A stretch of 33,730 nucleotides of DNA from an uncultured Clostridia bacterium. Lineage in GTDB: Bacteria > Bacillota > Clostridia > TANB77 > CAG-508. Positions 16,341 to 24,313 of this stretch are shown in pieces. Under the pieces are notes generated by a model. The model was not told where the DNA came from and did no database searches. It saw only the letters and a list, made by a program, of their open reading frames with translations. The DNA is taken from contig CAKPIA010000012.1 of NCBI GenBank assembly GCA_934162205.1, positions 1 through 33,730 on the forward strand, given 5' to 3'. Both the position numbers and the translations under genes were made by a program. Numbering within the stretch: the stretch's first letter is position 1; each line of letters starts with the position of its first letter.

Positions 16341-16739
16341 TTACCAAATATAAGCTAATACTTCTCCACCTATACCTGCTTCTCTTGCTTCTTTATCTGT
16401 TTTTAGACCTTGAGATGTAGAAATTATAGCTATTCCTAAACCATTTAATACTTTAGGTAATTCTTCTTTTCCAGCATATACTCTAAGTCCTGGTTTACTA
16501 ATTCTTTTTAAACCATCTATTACTCTTTTTCCTTTTTCATCATATTTAAGAGTAATTCTTATAATTCCTTGATTTTCATTTTTTATTTCTTCAAAAGATT
16601 TTATATATCCTTCTCTAAATAAAATTTCTGCGATTGCTAACTTCATATTTGATGCAGGTACATCTACTGTTTTATGTTTTGAACTATTTGCATTTCTTAT
16701 TCTTGTTAACATATCTGCTATTGGATCTGTTATATTCAA
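16341..16739 (-). CDS. rpsH: 30S ribosomal protein S8
   Basis: 132 residues from a TTG start at 16739, giving MNITDPIADMLTRIRNA, exactly the usual start and length of S8. AAAAAGGAGG lies 8 nt upstream of this TTG. An in-frame ATG at 16760 exists, but using it would place the Shine-Dalgarno inside the coding sequence. The C-terminal LRVYAGKEELPKVLNGLGIAIISTSQG is standard. S8 binds helix 21 of 16S rRNA and, in enterobacteria, represses the spc operon; I see no comparable operator here. Confidence 0.97.
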   Translation of the reverse strand: MNITDPIADMLTRIRNANSSKHKTVDVPASNMKLAIAEILFREGYIKSFEEIKNENQGIIRITLKYDEKGKRVIDGLKRISKPGLRVYAGKEELPKVLNGLGIAIISTSQGLKTDKEAREAGIGGEVLAYIW

Positions 16740-16807
16740 CTTATTTTCCTCCTTTTTCATTCATATTTCAAATTGATTAAAGCACTCTTTTGCACTTTAA
16801 ATCGATT

Positions 16808-16993
16808 TTACCAGCTAGCTTTCTTAACACCTGGAATTTCACCTTTATGTGCTAATTCTCTAAAGCATACACGGCAAATTCCATATTTTCTAATATAAGC
16901 ATGTGGTCTACCACATAATTTACATCTATTATATTCTCTAGTTTTATATTTTTGTGGTCTTGCTTGTTTTATTTTCATTGACTTTTTAGCCAT
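16808..16993 (-). CDS. rpsN: 30S ribosomal protein S14, type Z
   Basis: 61 residues from the ATG at 16993 (AAAGGAG 6 nt upstream); the open frame extends further but has no ribosome binding site. Cys24, Cys27, Cys40 and Cys43 (CKLC and CRVC) bind zinc, which identifies the short zinc-dependent S14 of Gram-positive bacteria. C-terminal ELAHKGEIPGVKKASW is invariant. Located between rplE and rpsH. Confidence 0.97.
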   Translation of the reverse strand: MAKKSMKIKQARPQKYKTREYNRCKLCGRPHAYIRKYGICRVCFRELAHKGEIPGVKKASW

Positions 16994-17080
16994 AATTTTT
17001 CTCCTTTCATAACTTCTATTCAATGAATACAAATGTTTAACATTTGCAAGTTATATAATTCAATTACTTAAAATTACAAC

Positions 17081-17620
17081 TTATTTTTTAAAAGGCATTC
17101 CTAATTCAGTTAATAATTCTTTAGCTTCTTCGTCAGTATTTGCTGTTGTTACAAATATGATATCCATACCTCTTAATTTATCTATTTTGTCATATTCGAT
17201 TTCTGGGAATATTAATTGTTCTTTTATACCCATTGAGTAATTTCCTCTACCGTCAAAAGAATTTGCTGAAACTCCTCTGAAATCTCTAACTCTAGGAAGA
17301 GCTACGTTAAATAGTTTATATGCAAAATCATACATTTTATCAGATCTTAAAGTTACTTTGCATCCTATATTAACACCTTCTCTTAATTTAAATGCTGCAA
17401 TTGATTTTTTAGCTTTTGTTATTACTGGTCTTTGACCTGTAATTAATGCTAAGTCATTCATTGCATTTTCTAATGCTTTAGGATTTTCCTTAGTATCTCC
17501 TAAACCTATATTAATAACTATTTTTTCAAGTTTTGGAACTTGCATAATTGATTTATATTCAAATTTTTTCATTAATGCTGGGATTATTTCTTTTTCATAT
17601 TGTTCTCTAAGTTTTTCCAT
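17081..17620 (-). CDS. rplE: 50S ribosomal protein L5
   Basis: 179 residues, standard length. KLEKIVINIGLGD, the ITGQRPVITKAKKSIAAFKLREG stretch and RDFRGVSANSFDGRGNYSMGIKEQLIFPEI are diagnostic. L5 binds 5S rRNA and contacts the P-site tRNA and the 30S head. AGGAGG lies 11 nt before the ATG. It follows rplX by 27 nt. Confidence 0.97.
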   Translation of the reverse strand: MEKLREQYEKEIIPALMKKFEYKSIMQVPKLEKIVINIGLGDTKENPKALENAMNDLALITGQRPVITKAKKSIAAFKLREGVNIGCKVTLRSDKMYDFAYKLFNVALPRVRDFRGVSANSFDGRGNYSMGIKEQLIFPEIEYDKIDKLRGMDIIFVTTANTDEEAKELLTELGMPFKK

Positions 17621-17647
17621 TGTCTAGTAATCCTCCTTTCTATTCTA

Positions 17648-17956
17648 TTATTTTAATTTTGATCCGCATTTTTTACAAACACGAACTTTTTCATCTTTTT
17701 CTATAATATATCCTACTTTTGCAGCTTTTCCACATTTTGGACAAACTACATTTACTTTACTACTGTTTATTGCGCACTCAACTGGAATAATTCCGCCTTC
17801 TTCACCTTGTTTTCTAGGTTTAACATGTTTTTTTCTAATGTTTACACCTTTTACAACAACTTTTGAAGTTTTTGGTATTACTTCTAATACTTCTCCTGTT
17901 TTACCTTTATCATTTCCTGATAAAACTTGAACTGTATCTCCTTTTTTTATTTTCAT
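17648..17956 (-). CDS. rplX: 50S ribosomal protein L24 with C-terminal zinc ribbon
   Basis: 102 residues from the ATG at 17956, preceded by AAAGGAGG; the frame is open to 17980 but that ATG has no usable site. The N-terminal KOW motif (KKGDTVQVLSGNDKGKTGEV) initiates 50S assembly. The C-terminal domain carries Cys72, Cys75, Cys94 and Cys97 (CPKC and CKKC), a zinc ribbon kept in many but not all bacteria. Confidence 0.96.
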   Translation of the reverse strand: MKIKKGDTVQVLSGNDKGKTGEVLEVIPKTSKVVVKGVNIRKKHVKPRKQGEEGGIIPVECAINSSKVNVVCPKCGKAAKVGYIIEKDEKVRVCKKCGSKLK

Positions 17957-18045
17957 TGAGTTTGACCTCCTTTTCTTCATTTTATAAGTTATAAGGCATA
18001 TAAAATTTAAATTTTATTGCTAGTATTGTTCATTGGCTCTTAATA

Positions 18046-18414
18046 TTAAAGAACTTCTGGAGCTAATGATAATATTTTCATATATTCTTTATCTCTTAAT
18101 TCTCTTGCAACTGGCCCAAAAATACGTGTTCCTTTTGGATTTCCGTCTTCTTTTATAATAACAGCTGCATTTTCATCAAATTTTATATATGAACCGTCTG
18201 CTCTTCTTAATCCTTTTTTTGTTCTTACTATAACAGCTTTTACAACTTCTCCTTTTTTAACAACGCCACCTGGTGTTGCTGTTTTAACAGAAGCTACTAT
18301 AACATCACCTATATTTGCTGTTTTTCTGAAAGAACCACCTAAACATCTGATACACATAATTTCTTTAGCACCAGTATTATCTGCTACTTTTAATATTGTT
18401 TGTTGTTGTACCAT
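18046..18414 (-). CDS. rplN: 50S ribosomal protein L14
   Basis: 122 residues from the ATG at 18414, the exact usual L14 length; the ATG two codons upstream is too close to GGAGG. MVQQQTILKVADNTGAKEIMCIRCLGG and NPKGTRIFGPVARELRDKEYMKILSLAPEVL are diagnostic. L14 forms the intersubunit bridge B8 and binds the RsfS silencing factor in other species. Confidence 0.97.
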   Translation of the reverse strand: MVQQQTILKVADNTGAKEIMCIRCLGGSFRKTANIGDVIVASVKTATPGGVVKKGEVVKAVIVRTKKGLRRADGSYIKFDENAAVIIKEDGNPKGTRIFGPVARELRDKEYMKILSLAPEVL

Positions 18415-18447
18415 GCTCATTTTCCTCCTTAATCGGTTTATTTATGT

Positions 18448-18711
18448 TTATTTAATAACTGCTTTTTCAACAATTTCAACTACTCTCCATCTTTTATCTT
18501 TAGAAAGTGGTCTTGTTTCCATTACTTTTACTTTATCACCTATTTGGCAACTATTTTCTTCATCATGTGCTTTTAATTTATATGTTCTTTTAACAGTTTT
18601 TCCATACACTTTATGGCTAACACTTGTTTCAACAGCAACTACTACTGTTTTATCCATTTTGTTAGATATTACAGTACCAACCATAACTTTACGAAGATTT
18701 CTTTCTTCCAT
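18448..18711 (-). CDS. rpsQ: 30S ribosomal protein S17
   Basis: 87 residues. An OB fold with VGTVISNKMDKTVVVAVE and the C-terminal GDKVKVMETRPLSKDKRWRVVEIVEKA. S17 is a primary 16S rRNA-binding protein. Start ATG has AAAGGAG about 6 nt upstream. It is flanked by rpmC and rplN, 33 nt from the latter. Confidence 0.97.
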   Translation of the reverse strand: MEERNLRKVMVGTVISNKMDKTVVVAVETSVSHKVYGKTVKRTYKLKAHDEENSCQIGDKVKVMETRPLSKDKRWRVVEIVEKAVIK

Positions 18712-18740
18712 TTAGATTTCTCCTTTCCTAATCTATAACT

Positions 18741-18947
18741 CTATTTCTTGCTTTCAGCTATTTTTCTTTCTGTTAATACAGTATTTATTTTAGCTATATC
18801 TTTTTTTACTTCTTTGATTTTCATAGGATTATCTAATCCGTTTGTAGCTAAACTAAATTTTAATTTGAATAACTCTGTTTTTAGTTCACCTAATTCTTTT
18901 TCTAAGTCTGGTGAAGACATTTCTCTTATTTTATTTATCTTCATCAT
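18741..18947 (-). CDS. rpmC: 50S ribosomal protein L29
   Basis: 68 residues, two helices (KINKIREMSSPDLEKELGEL and PMKIKEVKKDIAKINTVLTERK). The start is one of two adjacent ATGs (18947 or 18944); GAGGTG lies 7 nt before the first. The start is inside the end of rplP, overlapping by 17 nt, so the two genes are coupled. L29 borders the exit tunnel and helps dock trigger factor and SRP. Confidence 0.95.
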   Translation of the reverse strand: MMKINKIREMSSPDLEKELGELKTELFKLKFSLATNGLDNPMKIKEVKKDIAKINTVLTERKIAESKK

Positions 18948-19377
18948 TATCACCCACCTCATTTAAAGTTTCTCTTGCAATTATTTTTGTTTTTACAGAT
19001 AATTTATTTTTTGCAAGTCTTAGGGCTTCTTTTGCTACATCTTCAGGTACACCTGCTATTTCGAACATAACTCTACCTGGTTTTACAACTGCAACCCAAG
19101 CTTCTGGAGCACCTTTACCTTTACCCATACGAGTACCAATTGGTTTTGCTGTGATTGGTTTATCTGGGAAAACTTTTATCCAAACTTTTCCACCTCTTTT
19201 TATATAACGAGTCATAGCAATACGTGCTGCTTCTATTTGATTACCTGTAATCCATCCAGCTTCTAGTGCTTGGATTCCATATTCTCCTTCTGAAACAGTA
19301 TTTCCTCTTGTTGCTTTACCTCTGTTTCTACCTTTTTGCATTTTTCTAAATTTAGATCTTTTTGGCATTAATGGCAT
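18931..19377 (-). CDS. rplP: 50S ribosomal protein L16
   Basis: 148 residues, slightly longer than usual because of an acidic C-terminal tail (NEVGDNDEDK) that overlaps the rpmC start region. PKRSKFRKMQKGRNRGKATRGN and RYIKRGGKVWIKVFPDKPITAKP are diagnostic; L16 organises the A-site region of the 50S subunit. Its ATG shares a base with the rpsC stop codon (TAATG), with GGAGG at 9 nt, so it is translated by coupling to rpsC. Confidence 0.97.
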   Translation of the reverse strand: MPLMPKRSKFRKMQKGRNRGKATRGNTVSEGEYGIQALEAGWITGNQIEAARIAMTRYIKRGGKVWIKVFPDKPITAKPIGTRMGKGKGAPEAWVAVVKPGRVMFEIAGVPEDVAKEALRLAKNKLSVKTKIIARETLNEVGDNDEDK

Positions 19378-20033
19378 TATTTGTCTCCTCCTTCCACTTT
19401 CTTTGTTGGAAGAACTTCACCTTTATATATCCAAACTTTTACACCGATTTTTCCATATGTTGTATCTGCTTCTGCAAATCCATAATCTATATCAGCTCTT
19501 AAAGTTTGAAGTGGTATTGTACCTTCTTTATAGAATTCTGTTCTAGCCATGTCTGCTCCACCTAATCTTCCAGATACTGCAGTTTTTATACCTAAAGCAC
19601 CTGCTTTCATAGATTTTTGCATACATTGTTTCATTGCTCTTCTAAATGAAATTCTTCTTTCTAGTTGACCAGCTATGTTTTCTGCAACTAATTGTGCATC
19701 AACATCTGCATTTTTAACCTCAACTATATTTAAGTTAACATCTTTTCCTATCATTTTTGATAATTCAGCTTTTACGCTTTCAACTCCTGCTCCACCTTTA
19801 CCAATTATAATTCCTGGTTTAGCAGAAAGAACATTTACTTTTACAAATTTTGCTGTTCTTTCGATTTCTATTTTAGAAATACCTGCAGCATATAATTTCT
19901 TTTTTACATATTTACGGATTTTTTGGTCTTCTACTAAGTAATTTGCAAAATCTTTAGAATCTGCATACCATTTAGAACTCCAATCCTTTATTATACCAAC
20001 TCTTACACCAGTTGGATGTACTTTTTGTCCCAT
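19377..20033 (-). CDS. rpsC: 30S ribosomal protein S3
   Basis: 218 residues. The KH domain contains AKPGIIIGKGGAGVESVKAE (about 72-91), and the C-terminal domain has GRLGGADMARTEFYKEGTIPLQTLRADIDYG. S3 lines the mRNA entry tunnel and has helicase-like activity with S4. AGGAGG precedes the ATG. It starts 67 nt after the rplV stop; the gap can form a small CAGGG/CCCTG pairing. Confidence 0.98.
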   Translation of the reverse strand: MGQKVHPTGVRVGIIKDWSSKWYADSKDFANYLVEDQKIRKYVKKKLYAAGISKIEIERTAKFVKVNVLSAKPGIIIGKGGAGVESVKAELSKMIGKDVNLNIVEVKNADVDAQLVAENIAGQLERRISFRRAMKQCMQKSMKAGALGIKTAVSGRLGGADMARTEFYKEGTIPLQTLRADIDYGFAEADTTYGKIGVKVWIYKGEVLPTKKVEGGDK

Positions 20034-20100
20034 CTTTTTAGGATCCTCCTTTTCTTCTAATGTCAGGGTTATCTCTTTTTAAATAATTTCCCTGCTAAAT

Positions 20101-20454
20101 TTAATTTTTCTCCTTTAAGACAATTGTTATATGACTTGTTCTTTTTCTAATTCTTACAGCTGATCCTTTTGCAGCTGGTCTTATTCTTTTTAATGTTGGA
20201 CCTTGATTTGCATAAATCTCAGCAACATATAAATTTTCATGTTTCATATCATGAATATTTTCAGCATTTGCTATAGCTGATTTTAATAATTTTTCTATTA
20301 TTTCTGATGAAGCTTTTGGAGTAAATTTAACTATTGCTAATGCTTCATCTACGCCTTTTCCTCTTATTAAATCTGCAACAATTTTAACTTTTCTAGAAGA
20401 TATTCTTGCATATTTAAGAGTAGCTCTTGCTTCATTTATTGTTGTTTCTTCCAC
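20101..20454 (-). CDS. rplV: 50S ribosomal protein L22
   Basis: 117 residues. ARATLKYARISSRKVKIVADLIRGK and the tunnel hairpin loop (ANQGPTLKRIRPAAKGSAVRIRKRTSHI) are intact, with no changes of the macrolide-resistance kind that I can judge. The start codon is GTG, 7 nt after AAGGAGGG. L22 lines the peptide exit tunnel with L4. Confidence 0.97.
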   Translation of the reverse strand: MEETTINEARATLKYARISSRKVKIVADLIRGKGVDEALAIVKFTPKASSEIIEKLLKSAIANAENIHDMKHENLYVAEIYANQGPTLKRIRPAAKGSAVRIRKRTSHITIVLKEKN

Positions 20455-20488
20455 GGATTTTCCCTCCTTATTTTACTATTTATTTATC

Positions 20489-20767
20489 TTACTTAACTTT
20501 AGTTGTTTTGTCTCCTGCATGACCTTTAAATGTTCTTGTAGGAGCAAATTCACCTAATTTATGACCGATCATTTCTTCTGTTATATAAATTGGAACATGT
20601 TTTCTTCCATCATGAACAGCTATTGTATGACCAACCATTTGTGGATATATTGTAGATGCTCTTGACCATGTTTTTAAAACATCTTTATTACCAGATTCAT
20701 TCATAGCTTCAACTCTCTTTAATAATTCTGGAGCTACGAAAGGTATTTTTTTGCTTGATCTTGACAT
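20489..20767 (-). CDS. rpsS: 30S ribosomal protein S19
   Basis: 92 residues. MSRSSKKIPFV, the central IYPQMVGHTIAVHDGRKHVPIYITEEMIGHKLGEFAPTR region and the basic C terminus are standard. S19 sits in the head of the 30S subunit with S13. AAAGGAGG precedes the ATG. 34 nt separate it from rplV. Confidence 0.97.
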   Translation of the reverse strand: MSRSSKKIPFVAPELLKRVEAMNESGNKDVLKTWSRASTIYPQMVGHTIAVHDGRKHVPIYITEEMIGHKLGEFAPTRTFKGHAGDKTTKVK

Positions 20768-20835
20768 ATTAAAATGTCCTCCTTTCAGAAAATTTGTATC
20801 TTTTAATCACATAATAAATATCATTTTATTATATA

Positions 20836-21663
20836 TTATTTTCTTCTCTTAACTATAAATTTGTTAGATAATTTTTTCTTATTTCTTGTCTTATATCCTA
20901 GAGCTGGTTTACCCCAAGGTGTCATTGGTCCAGCGTGTCCTACAGGTGCTCTACCTTCACCACCACCATGAGGGTGATCTACTGGGTTCATTACAGAACC
21001 TCTAACTGTTGGTCTAATACCCATATGTCTTTTTCTTCCTGCTTTACCAATTTTCATATTTTCATAATCAGCATTTCCTATAGTTCCTATAGTAGCTCTA
21101 CATCTAGCTAAGATTAATCTCATTTCTCCTGATGGTAATCTTACATGTGCATATTTACCTTCTTTAGCCATTAATTGTGCTTCTTGACCAGCACTTCTTA
21201 CTAATTTTCCACCTTGACCTGGATTTAATTCTATATTGTGTATCATTGTACCTACTGGTATGTTTGATATAGGCATACAGTTTCCTGGTTTGATATCAGC
21301 TGTTTCTCCTGATACAACTTTATCTCCATCTGTTAATCCTTGTGGTGCTAATATATATGCTCTTTCTCCATCTGCATATTCTATTAATGCTATGTTAGCT
21401 GTTCTGTTTGGATCATATTCGATACCAATTACAGTTGCTTCCATATTATCCTTTTTACGTTTAAAATCTATAATTCTATATTTTTGTCTATTTCCTCCAC
21501 CTTGATGACGTACTGTTATTCTACCATAAGAGTTTCTACCTGCATTTTTCTTTTTTGTTGCTAATAAAGATTTTTCAGGAGTTTTTTTAGTAACTTCTTC
21601 AAATGTAGAAACAGTCATATTTCTTCTTGATGGTGTATAGGCTTTGAAATGTTTCATTCCCAT
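20836..21663 (-). CDS. rplB: 50S ribosomal protein L2
   Basis: 275 residues. The KHFKAYTPSRRNMTVS start, GRNSYGRITVRHQGGGNRQKYR and the C-terminal GSVMNPVDHPHGGGEGRAPVG loop with the conserved histidine near the peptidyl-transferase centre are all present. L2 is needed for subunit association. AAAGGAG lies 11 nt before the ATG. A 133-nt structured gap separates it from rplW. Confidence 0.98.
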   Translation of the reverse strand: MGMKHFKAYTPSRRNMTVSTFEEVTKKTPEKSLLATKKKNAGRNSYGRITVRHQGGGNRQKYRIIDFKRKKDNMEATVIGIEYDPNRTANIALIEYADGERAYILAPQGLTDGDKVVSGETADIKPGNCMPISNIPVGTMIHNIELNPGQGGKLVRSAGQEAQLMAKEGKYAHVRLPSGEMRLILARCRATIGTIGNADYENMKIGKAGRKRHMGIRPTVRGSVMNPVDHPHGGGEGRAPVGHAGPMTPWGKPALGYKTRNKKKLSNKFIVKRRK

Positions 21664-21796
21664 GATTTAATTCTCTCCTTTACTATGTTTACAATTTACT
21701 TAAAGTAATTGTATAAACTCGCGGTTATTTTTCCTGCCCCGCTATTAGCAGATATTCTTTATTGTCCTGGTATTTTCCAGATAATTCTTATTTAGC

Positions 21797-22144
21797 TTAA
21801 GCTCCCATAAATTCATCAATTGAATCTTTGTATTTTTTAGTAACTTTTGTTACTTTTCCACCTTTAGCTAAATATGATTTTTCTGATGGATTTGTATCTA
21901 TTGTAACAATAGCTTTTTTCCAGTCAGATGTTTTTCCTTGATGATATCCTACTCTTTTTTTCTTTCCGTTTACCATCATTGTATTAACTTTTAATACTTT
22001 AACTTCAAAAAGTTTTTCAACAGCTTTTGCTATTTCAACTTTTGTTGCTTTTTTGTTTACTTCGAAAGTATACTTTCCTTCTTGTAATCCATCATTACTT
22101 TTTTCAGTAACTATTGGTCTTACTATTACTTCTTCTGGTAACAT
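21797..22144 (-). CDS. rplW: 50S ribosomal protein L23
   Basis: 115 residues, a little longer than usual because of a C-terminal extension (KGGKVTKVTKKYKDSIDEFMGA). IVRPIVTEKSNDGLQEGKYTFEV is the family signature. L23 is the docking site for trigger factor and SRP at the tunnel exit. Its ATG overlaps the rplD stop (TAATG), with AGGAGGTG upstream inside rplD, so the pair is coupled. Confidence 0.96.
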   Translation of the reverse strand: MLPEEVIVRPIVTEKSNDGLQEGKYTFEVNKKATKVEIAKAVEKLFEVKVLKVNTMMVNGKKKRVGYHQGKTSDWKKAIVTIDTNPSEKSYLAKGGKVTKVTKKYKDSIDEFMGA

Positions 22145-22767
22145 TATGCGTACACCTCCTCTAATTTTTTAACAGTATCTAAAGGTAAAACTAAATTATT
22201 GTATTTTAATAAATCAAATACATTAATATTGTTTATAGCTATAGCTTTTACACCTTCTATATTTCTTGCTGACATTAAAACATTTTCGTTTTTATCAGCT
22301 AATACTATTAATGTTTTTCCTTCTACTTTTAAATCTTTTAAAGCATTAACCATTGTTTTTGTTTTGATTTCTTTTAATTCTAATTTATCAACAACTGTTA
22401 ATTCTTTTTCTAATACTTTAGAACTTAGTATAGATCTAATAGCAAGTCTTCTTTCTTTTTTATTAACTCTATATTTATATGAACGTGGTTTTGGACCTAA
22501 AGCTATACCACCTTTAATCCATTGTGGAGCACGAATACTTCCTTGTCTTGCTCTACCTGTTCCTTTTTGTCTCCATGGTTTTTTACCACCACCACTTACT
22601 TCGCTTCTTGTCTTAGTACTTTGTGTACCTTGTCTTTGATTAGCTAAGTAATTAAGTAATACTGTGTGTACTATTGTTTCATTTGGTTCAATTCCAAATA
22701 CTGCTTCACTTAATTCAACATCACTAACTTTTTTACCTTTTATATCATATACGTCTACTTTTGGCAT
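22144..22767 (-). CDS. rplD: 50S ribosomal protein L4
   Basis: 207 residues. The tunnel loop is clear (RQGTQSTKTRSEVSGGGKKP and KGTGRARQGSIRAPQWIKGG). L4 lines the exit tunnel; in E. coli it also represses the S10 operon through its leader, which makes it a candidate regulator of the leader upstream of rpsJ, although Firmicutes leaders are unrelated in sequence. Starts 20 nt after rplC. Confidence 0.97.
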   Translation of the reverse strand: MPKVDVYDIKGKKVSDVELSEAVFGIEPNETIVHTVLLNYLANQRQGTQSTKTRSEVSGGGKKPWRQKGTGRARQGSIRAPQWIKGGIALGPKPRSYKYRVNKKERRLAIRSILSSKVLEKELTVVDKLELKEIKTKTMVNALKDLKVEGKTLIVLADKNENVLMSARNIEGVKAIAINNINVFDLLKYNNLVLPLDTVKKLEEVYA

Positions 22768-22787
22768 TTTCGTATTCCTCCTTCCTT

Positions 22788-23423
22788 CTATTTAGTAGCC
22801 TTTACAGCTGATTTTATTTTTAAGATAGCTCCTTTTGGTCCTGGAACACTACCTTTTATTAATAATACGTTTTTATCCATATCTACTCTAACAACATCTA
22901 AATTTTGTATTGTTACAGTAACTCTACCCATATGTCCTGGTAATTTTTTACCTTTGAATACTCTACCTGGTGTAGATGTTGGTCCCATAGATCCTGGTCT
23001 TCTATGATACATAGAACCATGTCCCATAGGTCCTCTGTGTTGTCCATGTCTTTTTATAACACCTTGGAATCCTTTTCCTTTAGATGTTCCTTGTACATCT
23101 ATTTTGTCTCCAGCTTCAAAAACATCAGCTTTAACTTCATCTCCAACTTTAAAGTTTTCGATTGAGTCTACTCTAAATTCTCTTAAATGTTTTTTTGCTT
23201 CAACATTTGCTTTTGCAAAATGTCCTTTTTCTGGTTTTGTAAGATGTTTATCTTTAATATCTCCAAATCCTAATTGTACAGCATCATATCCATCTGTTTC
23301 TACAGTTTTTATTTGTGCAACTGTACATGGACCAGCTTCTATAACTGTTACTGGAATAACATTTCCTTTTTCATCAAATATTTGTGTCATTCCTATTTTC
23401 TTTCCTATTATTGCTTTTTTCAT
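22788..23423 (-). CDS. rplC: 50S ribosomal protein L3
   Basis: 211 residues. MKKAIIGKKIGMTQIFDEKG at the start and the central GTSKGKGFQGVIKRHGQHRG finger, which reaches the peptidyl-transferase centre, are complete. L3 is one of the two initiators of 50S assembly. AGGAGG lies upstream of the ATG. A 7-bp hairpin (GCTGATT/AATCAGC, 23449-23469) occupies the 66-nt gap after rpsJ. Confidence 0.97.
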   Translation of the reverse strand: MKKAIIGKKIGMTQIFDEKGNVIPVTVIEAGPCTVAQIKTVETDGYDAVQLGFGDIKDKHLTKPEKGHFAKANVEAKKHLREFRVDSIENFKVGDEVKADVFEAGDKIDVQGTSKGKGFQGVIKRHGQHRGPMGHGSMYHRRPGSMGPTSTPGRVFKGKKLPGHMGRVTVTIQNLDVVRVDMDKNVLLIKGSVPGPKGAILKIKSAVKATK

Positions 23424-23489
23424 TTTTAAATTTTCCTCCTAACTATTGGCTGATTTTTATTTAATCAGCTTGGTTTAATGAATTGTTTC

Positions 23490-23813
23490 TTACATTTTTA
23501 TTTCAATATCAACACCTGCTGGTAATTCTAGTTTTGTTAAACTATCAACAGTTTTTTGTGTTGGGTAAAGAATATCTATAACTCTTTTATGTGTTCTCAT
23601 TTCAAATTGTTCTCTTGAATCTTTGTATTTGTGTGGAGAACGTAAGATTGTTACGATTTCTTTTTGTGTTGGTAGTGGAATAGGACCTGAAACTTTAGCT
23701 CCTGTCTTTTTAGCAGTATCTACTATTTTTTCAGCAGACTGATCTAAAATAACGTGATCATAAGCTTTTAATCTTATTCTAATTTTTTCGCTTCCTACAA
23801 CTGTTTTTGCCAT
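23490..23813 (-). CDS. rpsJ: 30S ribosomal protein S10 (NusE)
   Basis: 107 residues, about five more than usual at the N terminus (MAKTVVGSEKIRIRLKAYDH). SGPIPLPTQKEIVTILRSPHKYKDSREQFEMRTHKR is diagnostic. S10 lies in the 30S head and, as NusE, joins NusB and NusG in antitermination. First gene of the cluster, preceded by GAGGAGGG and by a long untranslated leader. Confidence 0.97.
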   Translation of the reverse strand: MAKTVVGSEKIRIRLKAYDHVILDQSAEKIVDTAKKTGAKVSGPIPLPTQKEIVTILRSPHKYKDSREQFEMRTHKRVIDILYPTQKTVDSLTKLELPAGVDIEIKM

Positions 23814-24102
23814 TGTAATTTTCCCTCCTCTTTAAAATATAATTACTTAGCTGGCAAGTTTAAACGCACCCTGGTGTTTTGTATAACTCCAATATAAAAA
23901 CCCAAAACTCGCATGATAATCTTGGGATAAGTGCTTATTATATGTATAAAAAACTTTATACATAAATCTCTATGTAAATATGTTCATAAAGTTTACTAAC
24001 TTACCGCCTGGTCTAAGCCAAGACATACTCCACTGAAGTTCCCTCCATTCTAGTTATCCGTAAGAATGTAGCCACATTCAGTTTCAACGCTAAAACTCAT
24101 GC
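23814..24102 (-). promoter_or_regulatory. Untranslated leader of the S10 operon with alternative hairpins
   Basis: About 290 nt between the inferred transcription start and rpsJ, with no open frame of note. Pairings include GAATGT/ACATTC near the 5' end, CTTGG/CCAGG, and two that compete for the same bases: AAACTTTAT with ATAAAGTTT (23986-23994, 23951-23959) followed by a short T run, and TATGTATAAA with TTTATACATA (23955-23964, 23941-23950). CCCAA/TTGGG (23901-23926) and CACC/GGTG (23867-23876) follow. This looks like a cis-regulatory attenuator, but I do not recognise a named family. Confidence 0.5.
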
Positions 24103-24108
24103 TCTATT

Positions 24109-24137
24109 ATTATACACTGATTTCAAGCCTATGTCAA
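24109..24137 (-). promoter_or_regulatory. Consensus vegetative promoter of the S10-spc-alpha cluster
   Basis: A perfect TTGACA (24132-24137), 17-nt spacer and perfect TATAAT (24109-24114) on the minus strand. The inferred start of transcription is near 24102. Confidence 0.9.
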
Positions 24138-24156
24138 CAGTATTTTGCATATTTTT

Positions 24157-24174
24157 ACAATATTACAATATTGT
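24157..24174. promoter_or_regulatory. Palindrome ACAATATT-AC-AATATTGT, candidate operator
   Basis: Perfect 8-bp arms with a 2-nt spacer, 20 nt upstream of the rpsJ -35 and between the divergent rpsJ and DUF4364 promoters. The same TTACAA/TTGTAA half-site recurs at the DUF4364 promoter. Confidence 0.4.
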
Positions 24175-24237
24175 TACATTATTCTTTGCTTAGGGGCGTA
24201 AGATTTTATTTATTTTTTTATTTCTAAAATTACCAAT

Positions 24238-24269
24238 ATATTACAAAATCTATTTTACATTTGTAATAT
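24238..24269. promoter_or_regulatory. Inverted repeat over the DUF4364 promoter -35, candidate operator
   Basis: Arms ATATTACAAA (24238-24247) and TTTGTAATAT (24260-24269) are perfectly complementary over 10 bp and flank the TTTACA -35 element. A bound dimer would block RNA polymerase, so autoregulation by the adjacent winged-helix protein is a plausible inference. Confidence 0.45.
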
Positions 24270-24282
24270 TTTGTGATATAAT
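24254..24282 (+). promoter_or_regulatory. Promoter of the DUF4364 gene
   Basis: TTTACA (24254-24259), 17-nt spacer, TATAAT (24277-24282) with TGA just before it (extended -10). The start codon is 31 nt downstream. Confidence 0.75.
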
Positions 24283-24313
24283 ACAAAAAAAATTAAGTAA
24301 GGAGTACAGTTTT

